From: Planctomycetota bacterium
Lineage (GTDB): Bacteria; Planctomycetota; GCA-2746535
Assembly: GCA_002746535.1 (NCBI GenBank)
Contig: NVWA01000029.1
Span: 22,381 to 86,380 of the forward strand
Reading direction: 5' to 3'
Length of the DNA: 64,000 nucleotides
A program made the translations under genes and the position numbers. Below, piece by piece: positions 19,355-29,136 of this stretch. The first letter of the stretch is position 1; every line of letters begins with the position of its first letter. Below the pieces are notes generated by a model. That model was given only the letters and a program-made list of their open reading frames with translations. It searched no databases and was not told where the DNA came from.

Positions 19355-19690
19355 ATGAATGAAACTTATAAAATAGAATCAAGGCCAAATTGGCGATTCA
19401 TATTAACTACCTATACAATCATAATACCATTAGGTATTTCTGGTTGGGGTGTAATAATATCACTTTACTATATCTATATTAAACAAGATCTTGACTTAAA
19501 TGAATTTTATACTGAATCTTTTGCCATTAATGGTTCATTCTTCTTAATTTCATTTAGTGGCTATTTACTTGTTGTATTATTCTCCAACTACTATTACAAG
19601 CTAAGTTCTATTAAACAATGGCTATTCACAATAATATGCTGGATCTTTATGTTAGTTACTGCTTGGCTAGATTTAAACATATTCTTTTAG
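19355..19690 (+). CDS. Three-helix membrane protein (cassette 7)
   Basis: 111 residues with three hydrophobic segments (around residues 15-35, 55-75 and 85-108). No recognisable family. It lacks its own upstream attC junction. Followed by a complete attC. Confidence 0.55.
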   Translation: MNETYKIESRPNWRFILTTYTIIIPLGISGWGVIISLYYIYIKQDLDLNEFYTESFAINGSFFLISFSGYLLVVLFSNYYYKLSSIKQWLFTIICWIFMLVTAWLDLNIFF

Positions 19691-19803
19691 TTTAACAAAT
19701 CATTGCAGTCACACACTTTTGAGTCATCACAATAAAATTCATCATCAGTTCGCACTACGCAAGATTGTCTTCGTAAAGTGCCGCTGAATTCAAACGTTAG
19801 GGC
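19690..19803 (+). repeat. attC site after cassette 7
   Basis: GTTTAACAAATCATTGCAGTC at the left, central TCATCATCAGTTCGCACTAC, arms GCAAGA and TCTTCGTAAAGTGC, end AAACGTTAGGGC. This is the best example of the consensus in array 1. Confidence 0.85.
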
Positions 19804-19811
19804 ATTGAACT

Positions 19812-21332
19812 ATGATTGACCAAGATTTTAATCAATTTACAGCCATCTGCATAGCCAGGATACGAACATTGAAACATGTAATGTACCTTACCGCGGTACT
19901 ACTTTTCACCACGATCGCAGTGTGTGCAGAATCCGATTCATTTTTCAAGCGAGTTGTTAAAATAAATCGTATTCTAGAACCAGAATTAGATATAGCTACA
20001 ATGCGGTCAAAACTCGACAAGCTACTTAATCAATTACGACCCAAGTTAGTCTCTTTGTCCAGCTCTGAAGAAAAGGTTGCATATCTCAACCGCATCCTTC
20101 TCGCCAACCGCAAAGTTGCATACATTTCCAACAAGTACTGGCGCGATTCAACACTTGTCGCAAGCCTAATCCGCGGCAAAGGAAACTGCCTAGCCACAAG
20201 TACGCTCTACGTCGTAGTTGGAAAGGAACTCAAGCTGCCTTTACACATGGTTTTAATGCCGGGGCACGCCTTTGCCTGTTGGGCTGAAGACAAACAACGA
20301 ATCAATATCGAAACCACAGCAGGTGGCAAGCGAATACCCACATTGACCTATCTCCGGAGAAATCCTCGGCCAGAACCCGAAGAGGTCGTACTATTCCGCT
20401 ACGGTAAACCACTGACCGAAAACGAGGTCATAGCTGAACTTCTCAGTGTCGCTGCTACTCATAGAGCTGGTCAGAATCGTTATATAGATGCCGTTGAGCT
20501 TCTCAACCGCTCCATCCGTCTCGCACCAGACCGTCTAGATCGTCAACTTTATCGTATTCAACTCCTTTCCAACCTCTCTGGAAAACGTAAGGAAGCGGAG
20601 CGCGCTATTCGAGCCCTTATCCAAAAGAAAGGTTGCCCCCGATCGATACAGACCGCCGGCTTCCTGTTTCTCGCCCGCTATGCAGGCGCTCGTGGAGACC
20701 ACCAACACCAACGAAAACTATTACTCTCAGCCTTCAAGGTTTCGCCCAAAAGAGGCCTTCTGAAAGTTCTAGACGATCTCGCTTTCTGCCACCACTCACT
20801 CAATGATCATGTAGGCGCTATACGGTATATGGAATTAAGTATCAAACTATACAACAATGGCGACACGAGAGTGGCCACCGCGCTGCATGGCTTAGCCATC
20901 CTTCAAAGGCACGCAGGACAATTCGATTTGTCCCTACGTTCCATTCGCTCTGCTCGCAAGTTTAATCCTGAAGATTGGGCCCTGCAGATGATGGAGGCTA
21001 AACTTCTCGTTCTGCAAGGAAAACGCAAGGAAGGAATTCTTCTGCACGCGCGCATTAAGCAACCCCGGGCACAAGCTACAAGATGGGGCAAAGGCGTTGC
21101 AACATTTCATGCTGTTTGCGGTGAGCGTGAGAAGTTCTTCACAGCTTTCGCAGAGGTTATGAAAGAGGCAAAAGATCCCTACATCATGCATTGGGTTGAT
21201 AAAAATCGCGACCTTGACCCTTTCCGAAACGACCCACGTTTCAAGAAGATCGTACCTGCTACACGAAAACGTTTGATGGGAGACAAGGTACCCTCCGACA
21301 AAGGCATCGATACCAAAGTACCGAATAAATAG
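19812..21332 (+). CDS. Secreted transglutaminase-like / TPR protein (unusually large cassette 8)
   Basis: 506 residues. A hydrophobic segment (MYLTAVLLFTTIAVCA, residues 24-39) may be a signal peptide, possibly with the true start at that Met. A SirB1-like transglutaminase core has Cys in 'RGKGNCLATSTLY', His in 'LMPGHAFACW' and 'NIETT' in place of the acid. TPR repeats follow from ~residue 215. Base composition is clearly GC-richer than the other cassettes. It begins 8 bases after an attC junction but has no attC of its own at the end; instead a copy of the SGNH gene tail plus attC follows. Function unknown. Confidence 0.75.
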   Translation: MIDQDFNQFTAICIARIRTLKHVMYLTAVLLFTTIAVCAESDSFFKRVVKINRILEPELDIATMRSKLDKLLNQLRPKLVSLSSSEEKVAYLNRILLANRKVAYISNKYWRDSTLVASLIRGKGNCLATSTLYVVVGKELKLPLHMVLMPGHAFACWAEDKQRINIETTAGGKRIPTLTYLRRNPRPEPEEVVLFRYGKPLTENEVIAELLSVAATHRAGQNRYIDAVELLNRSIRLAPDRLDRQLYRIQLLSNLSGKRKEAERAIRALIQKKGCPRSIQTAGFLFLARYAGARGDHQHQRKLLLSAFKVSPKRGLLKVLDDLAFCHHSLNDHVGAIRYMELSIKLYNNGDTRVATALHGLAILQRHAGQFDLSLRSIRSARKFNPEDWALQMMEAKLLVLQGKRKEGILLHARIKQPRAQATRWGKGVATFHAVCGEREKFFTAFAEVMKEAKDPYIMHWVDKNRDLDPFRNDPRFKKIVPATRKRLMGDKVPSDKGIDTKVPNK

Positions 21333-21369
21333 ATTCACCAGAATTTGACCAAGTCTCAGCGACCAGGAT

Positions 21370-21432
21370 AAATTGACCTACACTGAAATAGAAAATAAGT
21401 TTGGTGCTATGTTAAGCCAGTGGGCTGCCTAA
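21370..21432 (+). pseudogene. Duplicated 3' tail of the SGNH hydrolase cassette
   Basis: Encodes KLTYTEIENKFGAMLSQWAA and a stop. It is nearly identical in DNA to the end of the SGNH gene at 19262-19324, with a couple of silent or conservative changes. The rest of that gene copy is absent. It marks a deletion or duplication by recombination between two related cassettes. Confidence 0.85.
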
Positions 21433-21500
21433 CCAAGGGATGCAGTCGGACACTTTTAAGCCTTTATTTCTACGCAATAATATCAAATACAATATCAGTT
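21427..21500 (+). repeat. Partial attC after the SGNH tail fragment
   Basis: Starts GCCTAACCAAGGGATGCAG and continues GGACACTTTTAAG and TACGCAATAATA, then departs from the consensus. No clear GTTRRRY end. About 100 further bases before ywbE show nothing recognisable. Confidence 0.55.
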
Positions 21501-21599
21501 CATTAAGGTAAATGATTTCATTAATCAATGACTCAATCCATATTGATTCAATGACATCGTTCAATTGATTATCATTAAATGAAAATATAGGAAAATATA

Positions 21600-21794
21600 A
21601 TGGATGGTAGAAATCGATCAGATATTGAACCGGGTTTAAAAGTTAAAGCTGTTCTTAAGAAAGACCAAAGATCTGGTAGTCTCACAGAAGGTGTTGTCAA
21701 AGACATATTGACAAATTCATCATTTCACTCACATGGTATCAAAGTTAGACTGGAAAGTGGAGACGTTGGAAGAGTAAAAGAAATTCTTGGTTAA
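21600..21794 (+). CDS. ywbE: YwbE-family protein (cassette 9)
   Basis: 64 residues matching the YwbE/DUF2196 family over the whole length: 'IEPGLKVKAVLKKDQRSG', 'LTEGVVKDILTNSSFH' and 'SHGIKVRLESGDVGRVK'. A small beta-barrel-like protein, conserved in many bacteria, with no known function. An attC follows directly. Confidence 0.88.
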   Translation: MDGRNRSDIEPGLKVKAVLKKDQRSGSLTEGVVKDILTNSSFHSHGIKVRLESGDVGRVKEILG

Positions 21795-21799
21795 AAAGC

Positions 21800-21897
21800 C
21801 ACTAACATAATTATTAATTCAACAGGTAAACGTACGCATTAGTAACTACACTACGCAACAATGGTTGATGTGAGTGGTGGTTAGCTATATCATTATT
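21800..21897 (+). repeat. attC site after ywbE
   Basis: CACTAACATAATTATT at the left, then CACTACGCAACAATGG facing GTTGATGTGAGTGGTGG, ending ATATCATTATTTC. Same subtype as the attC at 18664-18775, with a degenerate right junction. Confidence 0.6.
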
Positions 21898-21918
21898 TCT
21901 CAGCAAACGGACAGTAGT

Positions 21919-22350
21919 ATGATATTTTCTTGGTGTTATGATCAAACAGAAGTAGATTGGGATGACCTATCCAATTTGTATAAGATAGCCCCATTAGGCA
22001 ATAAACCTCCTGAAAAATTAAAAGTCGTATTCAAGAACAGTATGTTTAAATGTTTCATCTATGACAATGAAGTTTTAATTGGCGTAGGCCGAGCACTCGC
22101 AGATGGTTTGGATTGTTCCTATATTTGTGATATTGCTATTCATCCCGAATATCAAGGTAAGGGCTTAGGTAAACAAATCGTTTTAAGTTTAATAAAACAA
22201 TCTGAAGGTCATAAAAAAATTATCCTATATGCCAATCCAGGTAAAGAATGCTTTTATTCAAAACTTGGTTTTAAAAAAATGAATACCGCTATGGCCATAT
22301 TTGAAAATGAAGTTGCTATGATAAAAAATGGCATATTATCTGAAAAATAA
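21919..22350 (+). CDS. GNAT-family N-acetyltransferase (cassette 10)
   Basis: 143 residues from MIFSWCYDQTEVDW. The frame is open upstream into the attC site. 'LDCSYICDIAIHPEYQGKGL' gives the core strand and acetyl-CoA loop, and 'ANPGKECFYSKLGFKKM' the C-terminal strand. It resembles GNATs commonly carried in cassettes. Substrate unknown. Last gene of array 1. Confidence 0.85.
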   Translation: MIFSWCYDQTEVDWDDLSNLYKIAPLGNKPPEKLKVVFKNSMFKCFIYDNEVLIGVGRALADGLDCSYICDIAIHPEYQGKGLGKQIVLSLIKQSEGHKKIILYANPGKECFYSKLGFKKMNTAMAIFENEVAMIKNGILSEK

Positions 22351-22409
22351 ATAGTCAATGCAACGGACACTTTTAAGTAACCCTTTTTACGTAACAAAAT
22401 AAATTAAAT
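22345..22409 (+). repeat. attC left half at the end of array 1
   Basis: TCAATGCAACGGACAC, TTTTAAGTAACCC and TACGTAACAAAATAAA follow the attC left-arm consensus, after which the sequence passes into the array-end element instead of the usual right arm. Confidence 0.6.
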
Positions 22410-22570
22410 CAGTACCTCAATCTACTATAGATAGCAATCCTCTGGACTAACCTAGTCCCGCTATCAATTAATAGTAATAGTATCCCCACCTACGAATCAT
22501 TCCACACCACTCAAACAAATTACCAATCATCATCCCCGTGTCTGAGTTTTGGAAAACTTGCTTTTCTTTC
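22410..22570 (+). repeat. Array-end element, copy 1
   Basis: About 150 bases shared with 39766-39915. It contains a nested inverted repeat: GATAGC (22430) pairs with GCTATC (22460) and GGACTA (22444) with TAGTCC (22453). A second palindrome, AGTTTTGGAAAACT, is at 22545 and is followed by a T-rich stretch. The other copies differ in sequence but keep the pairing. No protein is encoded. Confidence 0.65.
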
Positions 22571-22635
22571 ATAATAATGAATAGAACATAATACGACTAA
22601 ATCTTCATTTAAGAATTAAACTTGTTTGTTTGTGT

Positions 22636-25278
22636 CTATTTTAATTTTCTAATATATTTTTTGAAATTATAATTTAATTCTTTTTCTGTTATATTATATG
22701 CAGTTAAGACTTGTTTAATGAAAGTGGCTTTTGTATTGTAATTTGTTAATAATTCAAAAAACTCACGACTCTGAGATGACAGCATATCTACAAGACCCCA
22801 AAGTTGCATACGTTTTAAAATAGTGTAATCACTTTTTGTTGTAAAAAGTAATTCTCTTACAGACGATAGGGTTCTTTTTCTTGCCTGCTTTTTTAATTCT
22901 TTTGACCAAGAAGTTTCATAATTTAATGTCATTTCTTTGTAGGTAGAATAAGTTGGTTGTATTAATGGAAAACCTGTTAGTAAGTTCTCAAAAGTACTGG
23001 ATAAACCTAGGCAGAAAGGCCCAGGCAAATCTTCTGTGGAGACCTGATTTGCCAACATATACCCAAGGCCTCCAGCTATATGTCTTTTTACATCAGTAAT
23101 TGTTAGACGACTTACGTTTATAATAATGTAGTTTCGCTCAAACCGATAACTTTCATTCCTATTAATTCTTTTTTTTAAAATAATATCTAAGTAAGTCATA
23201 ATTTTATTTGTTCTAGGAATAGAGTCTGACAAAATGATATTAATAGTTCTTGGATCTAAATTGTCGCACAATTCTAAAAAATGTTCTTGTATTAATTCAG
23301 ACATTTTTTTTAAAGATTTTGAGTAGGTATTCAAACAACTTTTCGTTGCATATACATTGAAGTATTTAAATTCGCTTTTTAGTAAACCAACAGATGCTTC
23401 TGACACGCTTAAATCCATGATTTTTGAAAACTGTTCTTTTATTTTTTCTTGGGAGACCGAATTTACAGCGGTACTTTCCCCTTTTACCATTTCAAAAAGA
23501 TTTTTACTCATTTTTTCAGCCACGTCAGAAGGCATACCGCTAGATGTTTTGTAAGGTCTATTTTTAGGTGTTAAGAAGATCCCCATATTCCAAGGCCTGA
23601 AATATATACAAGTTATACCGGAAGCTCCTTTATCATTATTGTTTGGAATTTTGATGGTAATAGTTAATGGAAATCCCTTTAAAGGATTTTTAGGCAAATG
23701 AACTTCCTGAGGAAATTTTATTAGGATATCTCCAATTACCTTTTCTTTAGTAAAACCATCTTGATATAACAAAAAACTTGATAATGGTCCTTTATTTTTT
23801 TTCTTTACTTTTGATGGTATGTATTCAAAAAAGTATTTCAGGTAATTTTTAAAAGTATATGAAAACCCACGATTATCTTTAATAATTGGTTGGAGGTAAT
23901 CTGTAGCTAGGATATCTATATAAGTGTCATTATTAAAGTCCCCTATTACAGAAGATGGCCATCTAGATGCTACAAGAGAAGAAGTTGGATGATGATATTT
24001 TCTAAAATGCAGATAAGGTGAGAGTTTTTTATTTTCTTTCCTAAACGATATGACTTGGAGTCTCTTAGGCATATTATGGATTAAAAGAGGCGTAATTGGA
24101 TCATTATAATGATGTAAGCGCAACCAATGACTCGGTAGTTTTTCTTTTTTAATTTTATCCATTATTAGTATGGCTTCATAAATATTTTTAGCTAAATATT
24201 CTTTTTTGATTTGATTCTTATATTGGAATAATTTATTAATATTTTCAAAACACCATAGTTGAAGTAATTCGTCTTTTGACAACCTATTGCTGACAACCGC
24301 CTCTTTATTTAATTTTATTTTTTTGTTAATATCTAATTTATCTGAATAATAGATAAATGTTTTAAAATCTGCTGAAATAAATATCAAGTCCTGAAGCCCA
24401 TCTTTATCTAAATCCATGGTTTTATATCCCACAAGTATTCTTGATAAATTATCTATGGGCTGCCCATTATTATTTTTGGTGAGTTTGCTATATCGTTGAT
24501 ATGCCTCTTCAAGCTCAGAGCTTTCTATTGTATAAAATGGTTCTAGTGGTGTTGGTGTCTTTTTTTTTATAAAAAAGCTATTTGCTTTTCTTTTTAGCGT
24601 AAGCTCCCACTCTTTATATATTGCATGAGAGCCAACTTCAGCAACATCATCAAGATAACCTTTAATAAATGCTGGATGGCCTTTCTTCCCATGAATGATC
24701 TCAGTTATGTGGAATGGTAAATTAAGAGGACCTCTGCTTTTGCTAATACGCTTAGGAAGGTATGAATTCAATTTTTTAACAGAAAGGGGAAGTATCCTGC
24801 CTTTAGCCGTTAAAGGGAATAATAAATAATATGGACTCCACGTAATAGGTAGCAGTATGCTTGATTTTTTACTGATGTCATCGTGAATAACATATGGAGT
24901 TAGTGGATGTCCCCTGACTTTTATTTGGCTTACTTTTTCCCAAGATCCATTCTTTGAATCTTTTATATGTGTTGAAAGGTATTCACCACCATGTCTCATC
25001 TCAGTTGCAATATAATCAGAAATCCCATCATTATTAATATCAGCAAAACAACCGTAGGCACTAGGAAGTTCAGTAATAATTTCGGAGATCTCAAATGGTG
25101 CCTTATATATTTCCAGATTATCTATAAAATTACTGATAACATTTTGCTGTTTTTTTGAGAGTCCTTTCAATAAAGTAGCTTTAGATTTTTTTGACATTAA
25201 AGTTAAATCTTCTGCCTTTAATATCGTCATATTTGAAATCATGATCAAGATAGAAAGGAAATATATTATTTTTTGCAT
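22636..25278 (-). CDS. Large secreted protein with FG-GAP/VCBS-like motifs
   Basis: 880 residues from MQKIIYFL (an upstream GTG is possible). N-terminal signal peptide ending near ILKAED. Three Ca-binding-loop-like motifs typical of FG-GAP/VCBS propellers: 'GCFADINNDGISDYIATE', 'MDLDKDGLQDLIFIS' and 'VIGDFNNDTYIDILATD'. The C-terminal ~280 residues are helical and unassigned, ending in a lysine-rich helix; the arrangement resembles peptidase MA-like proteins, but no HExxH was seen. Probably extracytoplasmic; function unknown. Confidence 0.65.
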   Translation of the reverse strand: MQKIIYFLSILIMISNMTILKAEDLTLMSKKSKATLLKGLSKKQQNVISNFIDNLEIYKAPFEISEIITELPSAYGCFADINNDGISDYIATEMRHGGEYLSTHIKDSKNGSWEKVSQIKVRGHPLTPYVIHDDISKKSSILLPITWSPYYLLFPLTAKGRILPLSVKKLNSYLPKRISKSRGPLNLPFHITEIIHGKKGHPAFIKGYLDDVAEVGSHAIYKEWELTLKRKANSFFIKKKTPTPLEPFYTIESSELEEAYQRYSKLTKNNNGQPIDNLSRILVGYKTMDLDKDGLQDLIFISADFKTFIYYSDKLDINKKIKLNKEAVVSNRLSKDELLQLWCFENINKLFQYKNQIKKEYLAKNIYEAILIMDKIKKEKLPSHWLRLHHYNDPITPLLIHNMPKRLQVISFRKENKKLSPYLHFRKYHHPTSSLVASRWPSSVIGDFNNDTYIDILATDYLQPIIKDNRGFSYTFKNYLKYFFEYIPSKVKKKNKGPLSSFLLYQDGFTKEKVIGDILIKFPQEVHLPKNPLKGFPLTITIKIPNNNDKGASGITCIYFRPWNMGIFLTPKNRPYKTSSGMPSDVAEKMSKNLFEMVKGESTAVNSVSQEKIKEQFSKIMDLSVSEASVGLLKSEFKYFNVYATKSCLNTYSKSLKKMSELIQEHFLELCDNLDPRTINIILSDSIPRTNKIMTYLDIILKKRINRNESYRFERNYIIINVSRLTITDVKRHIAGGLGYMLANQVSTEDLPGPFCLGLSSTFENLLTGFPLIQPTYSTYKEMTLNYETSWSKELKKQARKRTLSSVRELLFTTKSDYTILKRMQLWGLVDMLSSQSREFFELLTNYNTKATFIKQVLTAYNITEKELNYNFKKYIRKLK

Positions 25279-25473
25279 TAACACATCTTATTGTTAATTA
25301 ATCCTTGGTAATTTAATACGTATTAGAATTGTATTTGTTCCCAAATTTAAATAATAAAATGAGTTTTTGCTAATTGTTAATACGTGGATATTAACCTTAG
25401 CATCTAATATCCAGCCTATAGTTATTTATTTGTTAATACAATCAATAGTAGAAACAGTTCCATTAGTATTGAT

Positions 25474-28400
25474 TCAATTTTTCCCAAAACAGTGCAACTT
25501 GCCATCAATAGTAGAGACGTATAAATATCCCCCAGCTGCAGCCAGACCTTCCCAGACTGGTGGAAAATCGAGTGGGATTTGGCTTAATTTTTGTCCGTTC
25601 TTAGCAGATAATATCCATAAAAAGCCACCTTTATGGTTAACGAAGTCGTTAGTACCGGCAGCTACCAGTACATTTCCAGTAACCAGCATTGATTCTACTT
25701 GTGCCGGAGCAGGTACGTCAATAAACCAGACGGGGGGCGAATTTTTGACTTTATTATTCGCTAAACGTGCTTCGATCTTGGAAGAAATCACCTTCACCCA
25801 TGAATTCTCCTTATCGGAAATCTTTGGTAAATAACCGTAGACCTGCTTGTCATCAAATGCCAGATGCATATACATCGCGTGATTGTCATTGTATTTCCAC
25901 TTATGTAAATACCCACGCGATGAGGCTGGCAGTCGACGCCATTGTCCATCCAGGATGCCTCGCGTCCCAGCGACGAGTATACCTTTATGAGTTCTTTGCG
26001 TCGAGCCCTTGACTCGACCTCCGGTCTTGAGGTCAAATCCACGCCATGACATGTATGCTGCTTGACCATCACCGACCATGATAGAATGTGCCACACCTTC
26101 AAACTCACCTTTTATGCTTTCAGGCATCAAGTTCTTTTCCCAGAGAAGTTTTCCCGATCCTGCATCAAGTGCGCAAATGAAAATACCTCCATCGCTTTCT
26201 GTGGTTCGTCCAGCAACAACTGTGACCGTTTCACCTTGAACCAGCACGCTTCCTGAAAGTGGCCAGGGAGATTCGAGTTGACCAAAGGCCATAATCCTAA
26301 AATCTCTCGGCGAAACTCGGAAGCGCCAGGCAAGAGCGCCGTTTACTGCATTCAGACAGTACACCCAGCCGTCTCTAGATCCGAAGATGCATCGTCCGGA
26401 CTCAATAGTCGGAGGCGAATCTACCATTCCACCTGCTGTAAAACTCCAGATTTCACTACCATCATTAGTCTTTAGTGCCACGACACGGTGCTCGTTTGGT
26501 AACGCGATGAAAACGGTTCCACCGACGATTGTTGCGCCACTCAATGGATCGCCCAGTAAGGTATTAACATTCCAATCCCCAGTAAGTGCTCTCTGGTTTA
26601 ACCTTGTGGAGAGTTGTTTTTCCCATAATAAGTTGAGCTTTGATGGGATTATCGTTGATGAGTAACCACTTCGTTTCGCATCGCCACGTAGCGTGGGCCA
26701 GTCACCAATATTTTTTTTGATTGATTTGACCACAAATGTGCCTTTCTCTAGGCGCTCTTCATTTCCTTTAGGCCGTGTAGTTGCTGAGCTAGTCATAGCC
26801 ATAAATCCTCGCAGAGAATTGTTAGCCACTCCTTTGCATACACATGTCTGAGGCACCGAATAGATAAGTCCGTTAGCTGGCATTAGAGGGATTTGGCATG
26901 GCCCTCGCACGGCCTTGAAGGGCTGAGTTTTACCCGATCCTAAATCAAACATGCTGGCAACGGGCCTGTTGCTCATCACGAATTTACTTGTTGCCGAAAG
27001 TTGGCCACAGCCAGGCGAGAGGAATCCTTTTGTCTGGACAGTTCGCTTTATACCGCCATTATCGGGGTCCAATGCAAACAACGTGGGATGGCCTTTTTGT
27101 CCTTTTTTATCACCTCCCAGAAATGCCCAGATAACATCATCGATGAAAAAGGCTTCCAGCCCATGCCGTGAATTGTATTTCATTGTGGGTATTTTAAATT
27201 TCCATAACAGCTTGCCATCTGTTGCAGAAATAGCGTAAAAAATCCTATTAGGTTTTTTCTGGCTGATCATAACAATGCCTTTATGGACAAAGTGAAGTTT
27301 CCAGCTTTTTCTGGCGATGATGGAATCTTTCAACGAAGTATATGGGGTATTCCACTTTTCCTTACCAGTAACCGCATCCAAACAAGTCAATTGAGTTCTG
27401 GCCAGACACATGATCCTACCATTTCCTATTGTTAATTCATCAGCTCCTGCTCCACGCCAGTGTGTCTTACCATTTATTGGATCAATTGAAATAATGTATT
27501 TACCTCCAAATTGTAAAATTAGTACTCCAGCATCAAAAACTAATTTTCTTGGGGGACCAGGTAGCTTGTGGGATTTGAGTTTCTTTCCCGTTGCTGCTTC
27601 CAAAACCTCAATGCGATTTCCGCCTTTAATGGAAAAGCCCACATACAGTTTATCTTTCACGGCGACTACAAGTTTTCCTGCATCGCGAGGAAGTCTCGTA
27701 TATGGTTCATAGAGACGTTGCCATTGTAGCAGTCCATTGAATGAATCACGTGCAACTAAGTACCAGTGCGCCTGCTTTGCTGTGAGATCCAGGTTAGGAA
27801 GGGCACACTGGGTCAGGTAAAAGTTTCGGCCACCACTCGAAACGATAGCTTTTGCAGATCCACCCTGATCTCTCTTTGGCCATAGAGGACCTGCGAACCA
27901 GCGAATGCCACCTAAAGTTCCGAAGGTTTTATCTTGCGAGACACGATTGCCACTACCACCATGATCGAAATGAGTCCATTCATCCATTTCTTCAGGACGT
28001 GGCTTAACGACTAGCGTCCAAGATCCAGTCTTTTTGAGATTTGTAAAATTGGCGGCCTTCAGCTTCGCGTCATATTTTCCATTTAAGCAAAGAAGACCAC
28101 CTGGTGACAGCACGCGTGTGACCTCCTTGAGATCAATACCTTTTGCAGAAAGCCCCGCCAAATCATCGATAACCAGCAAGTTCACTAAATGGTCTGCGTA
28201 TGGTAAAGATTTTCCTCTGAGCAATTCGACCGTTACCTCCCCGCTAGGATTTACAGACTGTATGTGTGCTTGAGCCTTAGTAAGCGAAACCTGGTCAAAG
28301 GCTAGACCATGAACAAGAAAACCAGCCGTACTACCCAACGCTGCTGTTAACTTACCATCTGTGACCCCCAAGTGAACACACAAGCCCGTCTTTCGTTTTG

Positions 28401-28515
28401 ATGTTTCAATGAAGTTCTTGGCAAGAGTAGTGATATCTGCTGCCCTTGCGCCCCATGGATTCACTCCAGTCACCAGCAAAATGATTAGTGTCGCAAAAAA
28501 ATTATACTGTTTCAT
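25474..28515 (-). CDS. Secreted PQQ-like propeller with N-terminal methyltransferase-like domain
   Basis: Signal peptide (to WGARAAD). Residues ~30-165 look like a SAM-methyltransferase fold ('LCVHLGVTDGKL', 'VNLLVIDDLAG', 'VTRVLSPGGLLCLNGK'). Residues ~190-1010 are repeated PQQ-like blades ('VVALKTNDGSEIWSFTAGG', 'IFGSRDGWVYCLNAVNG', 'VAGRTTESDGGIFICALDAG'). This fusion is known in Planctomycetes and Lentisphaerae; an exported methyltransferase fold is probably structural. Base composition is markedly GC-richer than the flanks, which suggests transfer or strong codon selection. Confidence 0.85.
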   Translation of the reverse strand: MKQYNFFATLIILLVTGVNPWGARAADITTLAKNFIETSKRKTGLCVHLGVTDGKLTAALGSTAGFLVHGLAFDQVSLTKAQAHIQSVNPSGEVTVELLRGKSLPYADHLVNLLVIDDLAGLSAKGIDLKEVTRVLSPGGLLCLNGKYDAKLKAANFTNLKKTGSWTLVVKPRPEEMDEWTHFDHGGSGNRVSQDKTFGTLGGIRWFAGPLWPKRDQGGSAKAIVSSGGRNFYLTQCALPNLDLTAKQAHWYLVARDSFNGLLQWQRLYEPYTRLPRDAGKLVVAVKDKLYVGFSIKGGNRIEVLEAATGKKLKSHKLPGPPRKLVFDAGVLILQFGGKYIISIDPINGKTHWRGAGADELTIGNGRIMCLARTQLTCLDAVTGKEKWNTPYTSLKDSIIARKSWKLHFVHKGIVMISQKKPNRIFYAISATDGKLLWKFKIPTMKYNSRHGLEAFFIDDVIWAFLGGDKKGQKGHPTLFALDPDNGGIKRTVQTKGFLSPGCGQLSATSKFVMSNRPVASMFDLGSGKTQPFKAVRGPCQIPLMPANGLIYSVPQTCVCKGVANNSLRGFMAMTSSATTRPKGNEERLEKGTFVVKSIKKNIGDWPTLRGDAKRSGYSSTIIPSKLNLLWEKQLSTRLNQRALTGDWNVNTLLGDPLSGATIVGGTVFIALPNEHRVVALKTNDGSEIWSFTAGGMVDSPPTIESGRCIFGSRDGWVYCLNAVNGALAWRFRVSPRDFRIMAFGQLESPWPLSGSVLVQGETVTVVAGRTTESDGGIFICALDAGSGKLLWEKNLMPESIKGEFEGVAHSIMVGDGQAAYMSWRGFDLKTGGRVKGSTQRTHKGILVAGTRGILDGQWRRLPASSRGYLHKWKYNDNHAMYMHLAFDDKQVYGYLPKISDKENSWVKVISSKIEARLANNKVKNSPPVWFIDVPAPAQVESMLVTGNVLVAAGTNDFVNHKGGFLWILSAKNGQKLSQIPLDFPPVWEGLAAAGGYLYVSTIDGKLHCFGKN

Positions 28516-28804
28516 TCTATATTGAGGCTCCTATGTATGCTCTATCATTAAATATTCTTTATAAATAATTTAAACAAATCATAATTAATAAAAAGGTATC
28601 GGCATAATCAAATGTAGTGAACGTCTTGGTGGTTTACTCAAACATTATTACCGTTAATCAGTATATCCATTTTAAAAAATAAATAGAATATTCATAAATA
28701 ATTTCTATTCAAATATCGCTATTTCTATACCACTAACACTATTATCAAATATCGCTTATAATTGACTCACACATAAATTACTTGTCGCTCTCCCTTTTAG
28801 GCTT

Positions 28805-28902
28805 CTATCTTTTATTATTGAGTACATCAAATAAGTAAGTCTACCAAGTAGCATGGTTACGATGAAGGCTGATATGATCAGTGGGTTTAGATGGAGCTTC
28901 AC
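28805..28902 (-). pseudogene. N-terminal fragment of a YwqK/MORN-family gene
   Basis: From a GTG at 28902 the frame reads KLHLNPLIISAFIVTMLLG and then RLTYLMYS, nearly identical to the start of the family members at 47619, 50777 and 61119, then diverges. It lies alone 12 kb from the main family cluster. The remaining ~230 bases to the next gene show nothing recognisable. Confidence 0.75.
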
Positions 28903-29136
28903 AACGTTTATCTACCTTGAGGTGTAAATTATTTATATCTATACCTTTTTCTTGAATTGACTTTTAATGACGATGAATGTAAGTAAAGAAATTATGAATA
29001 TATAGAAACCAATTTGTTTAAGAGCTTGCAGGAAGACATACCAAGTATTGACCATCACAATTGTCAGAGTATGATTCAAAAGAAAGATGAAAGATCAAAA
29101 TATTCGCTTCACTCTTACTTTATCACAAAGGAACAA

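Noticed and set aside
22545..22570. The palindrome plus T-rich run as an ordinary Rho-independent terminator
   Set aside because: The stem is only ~5-6 AT-rich pairs with a tiny loop, weak for a terminator. It is retained as part of the array-end element, with a terminator role left open.
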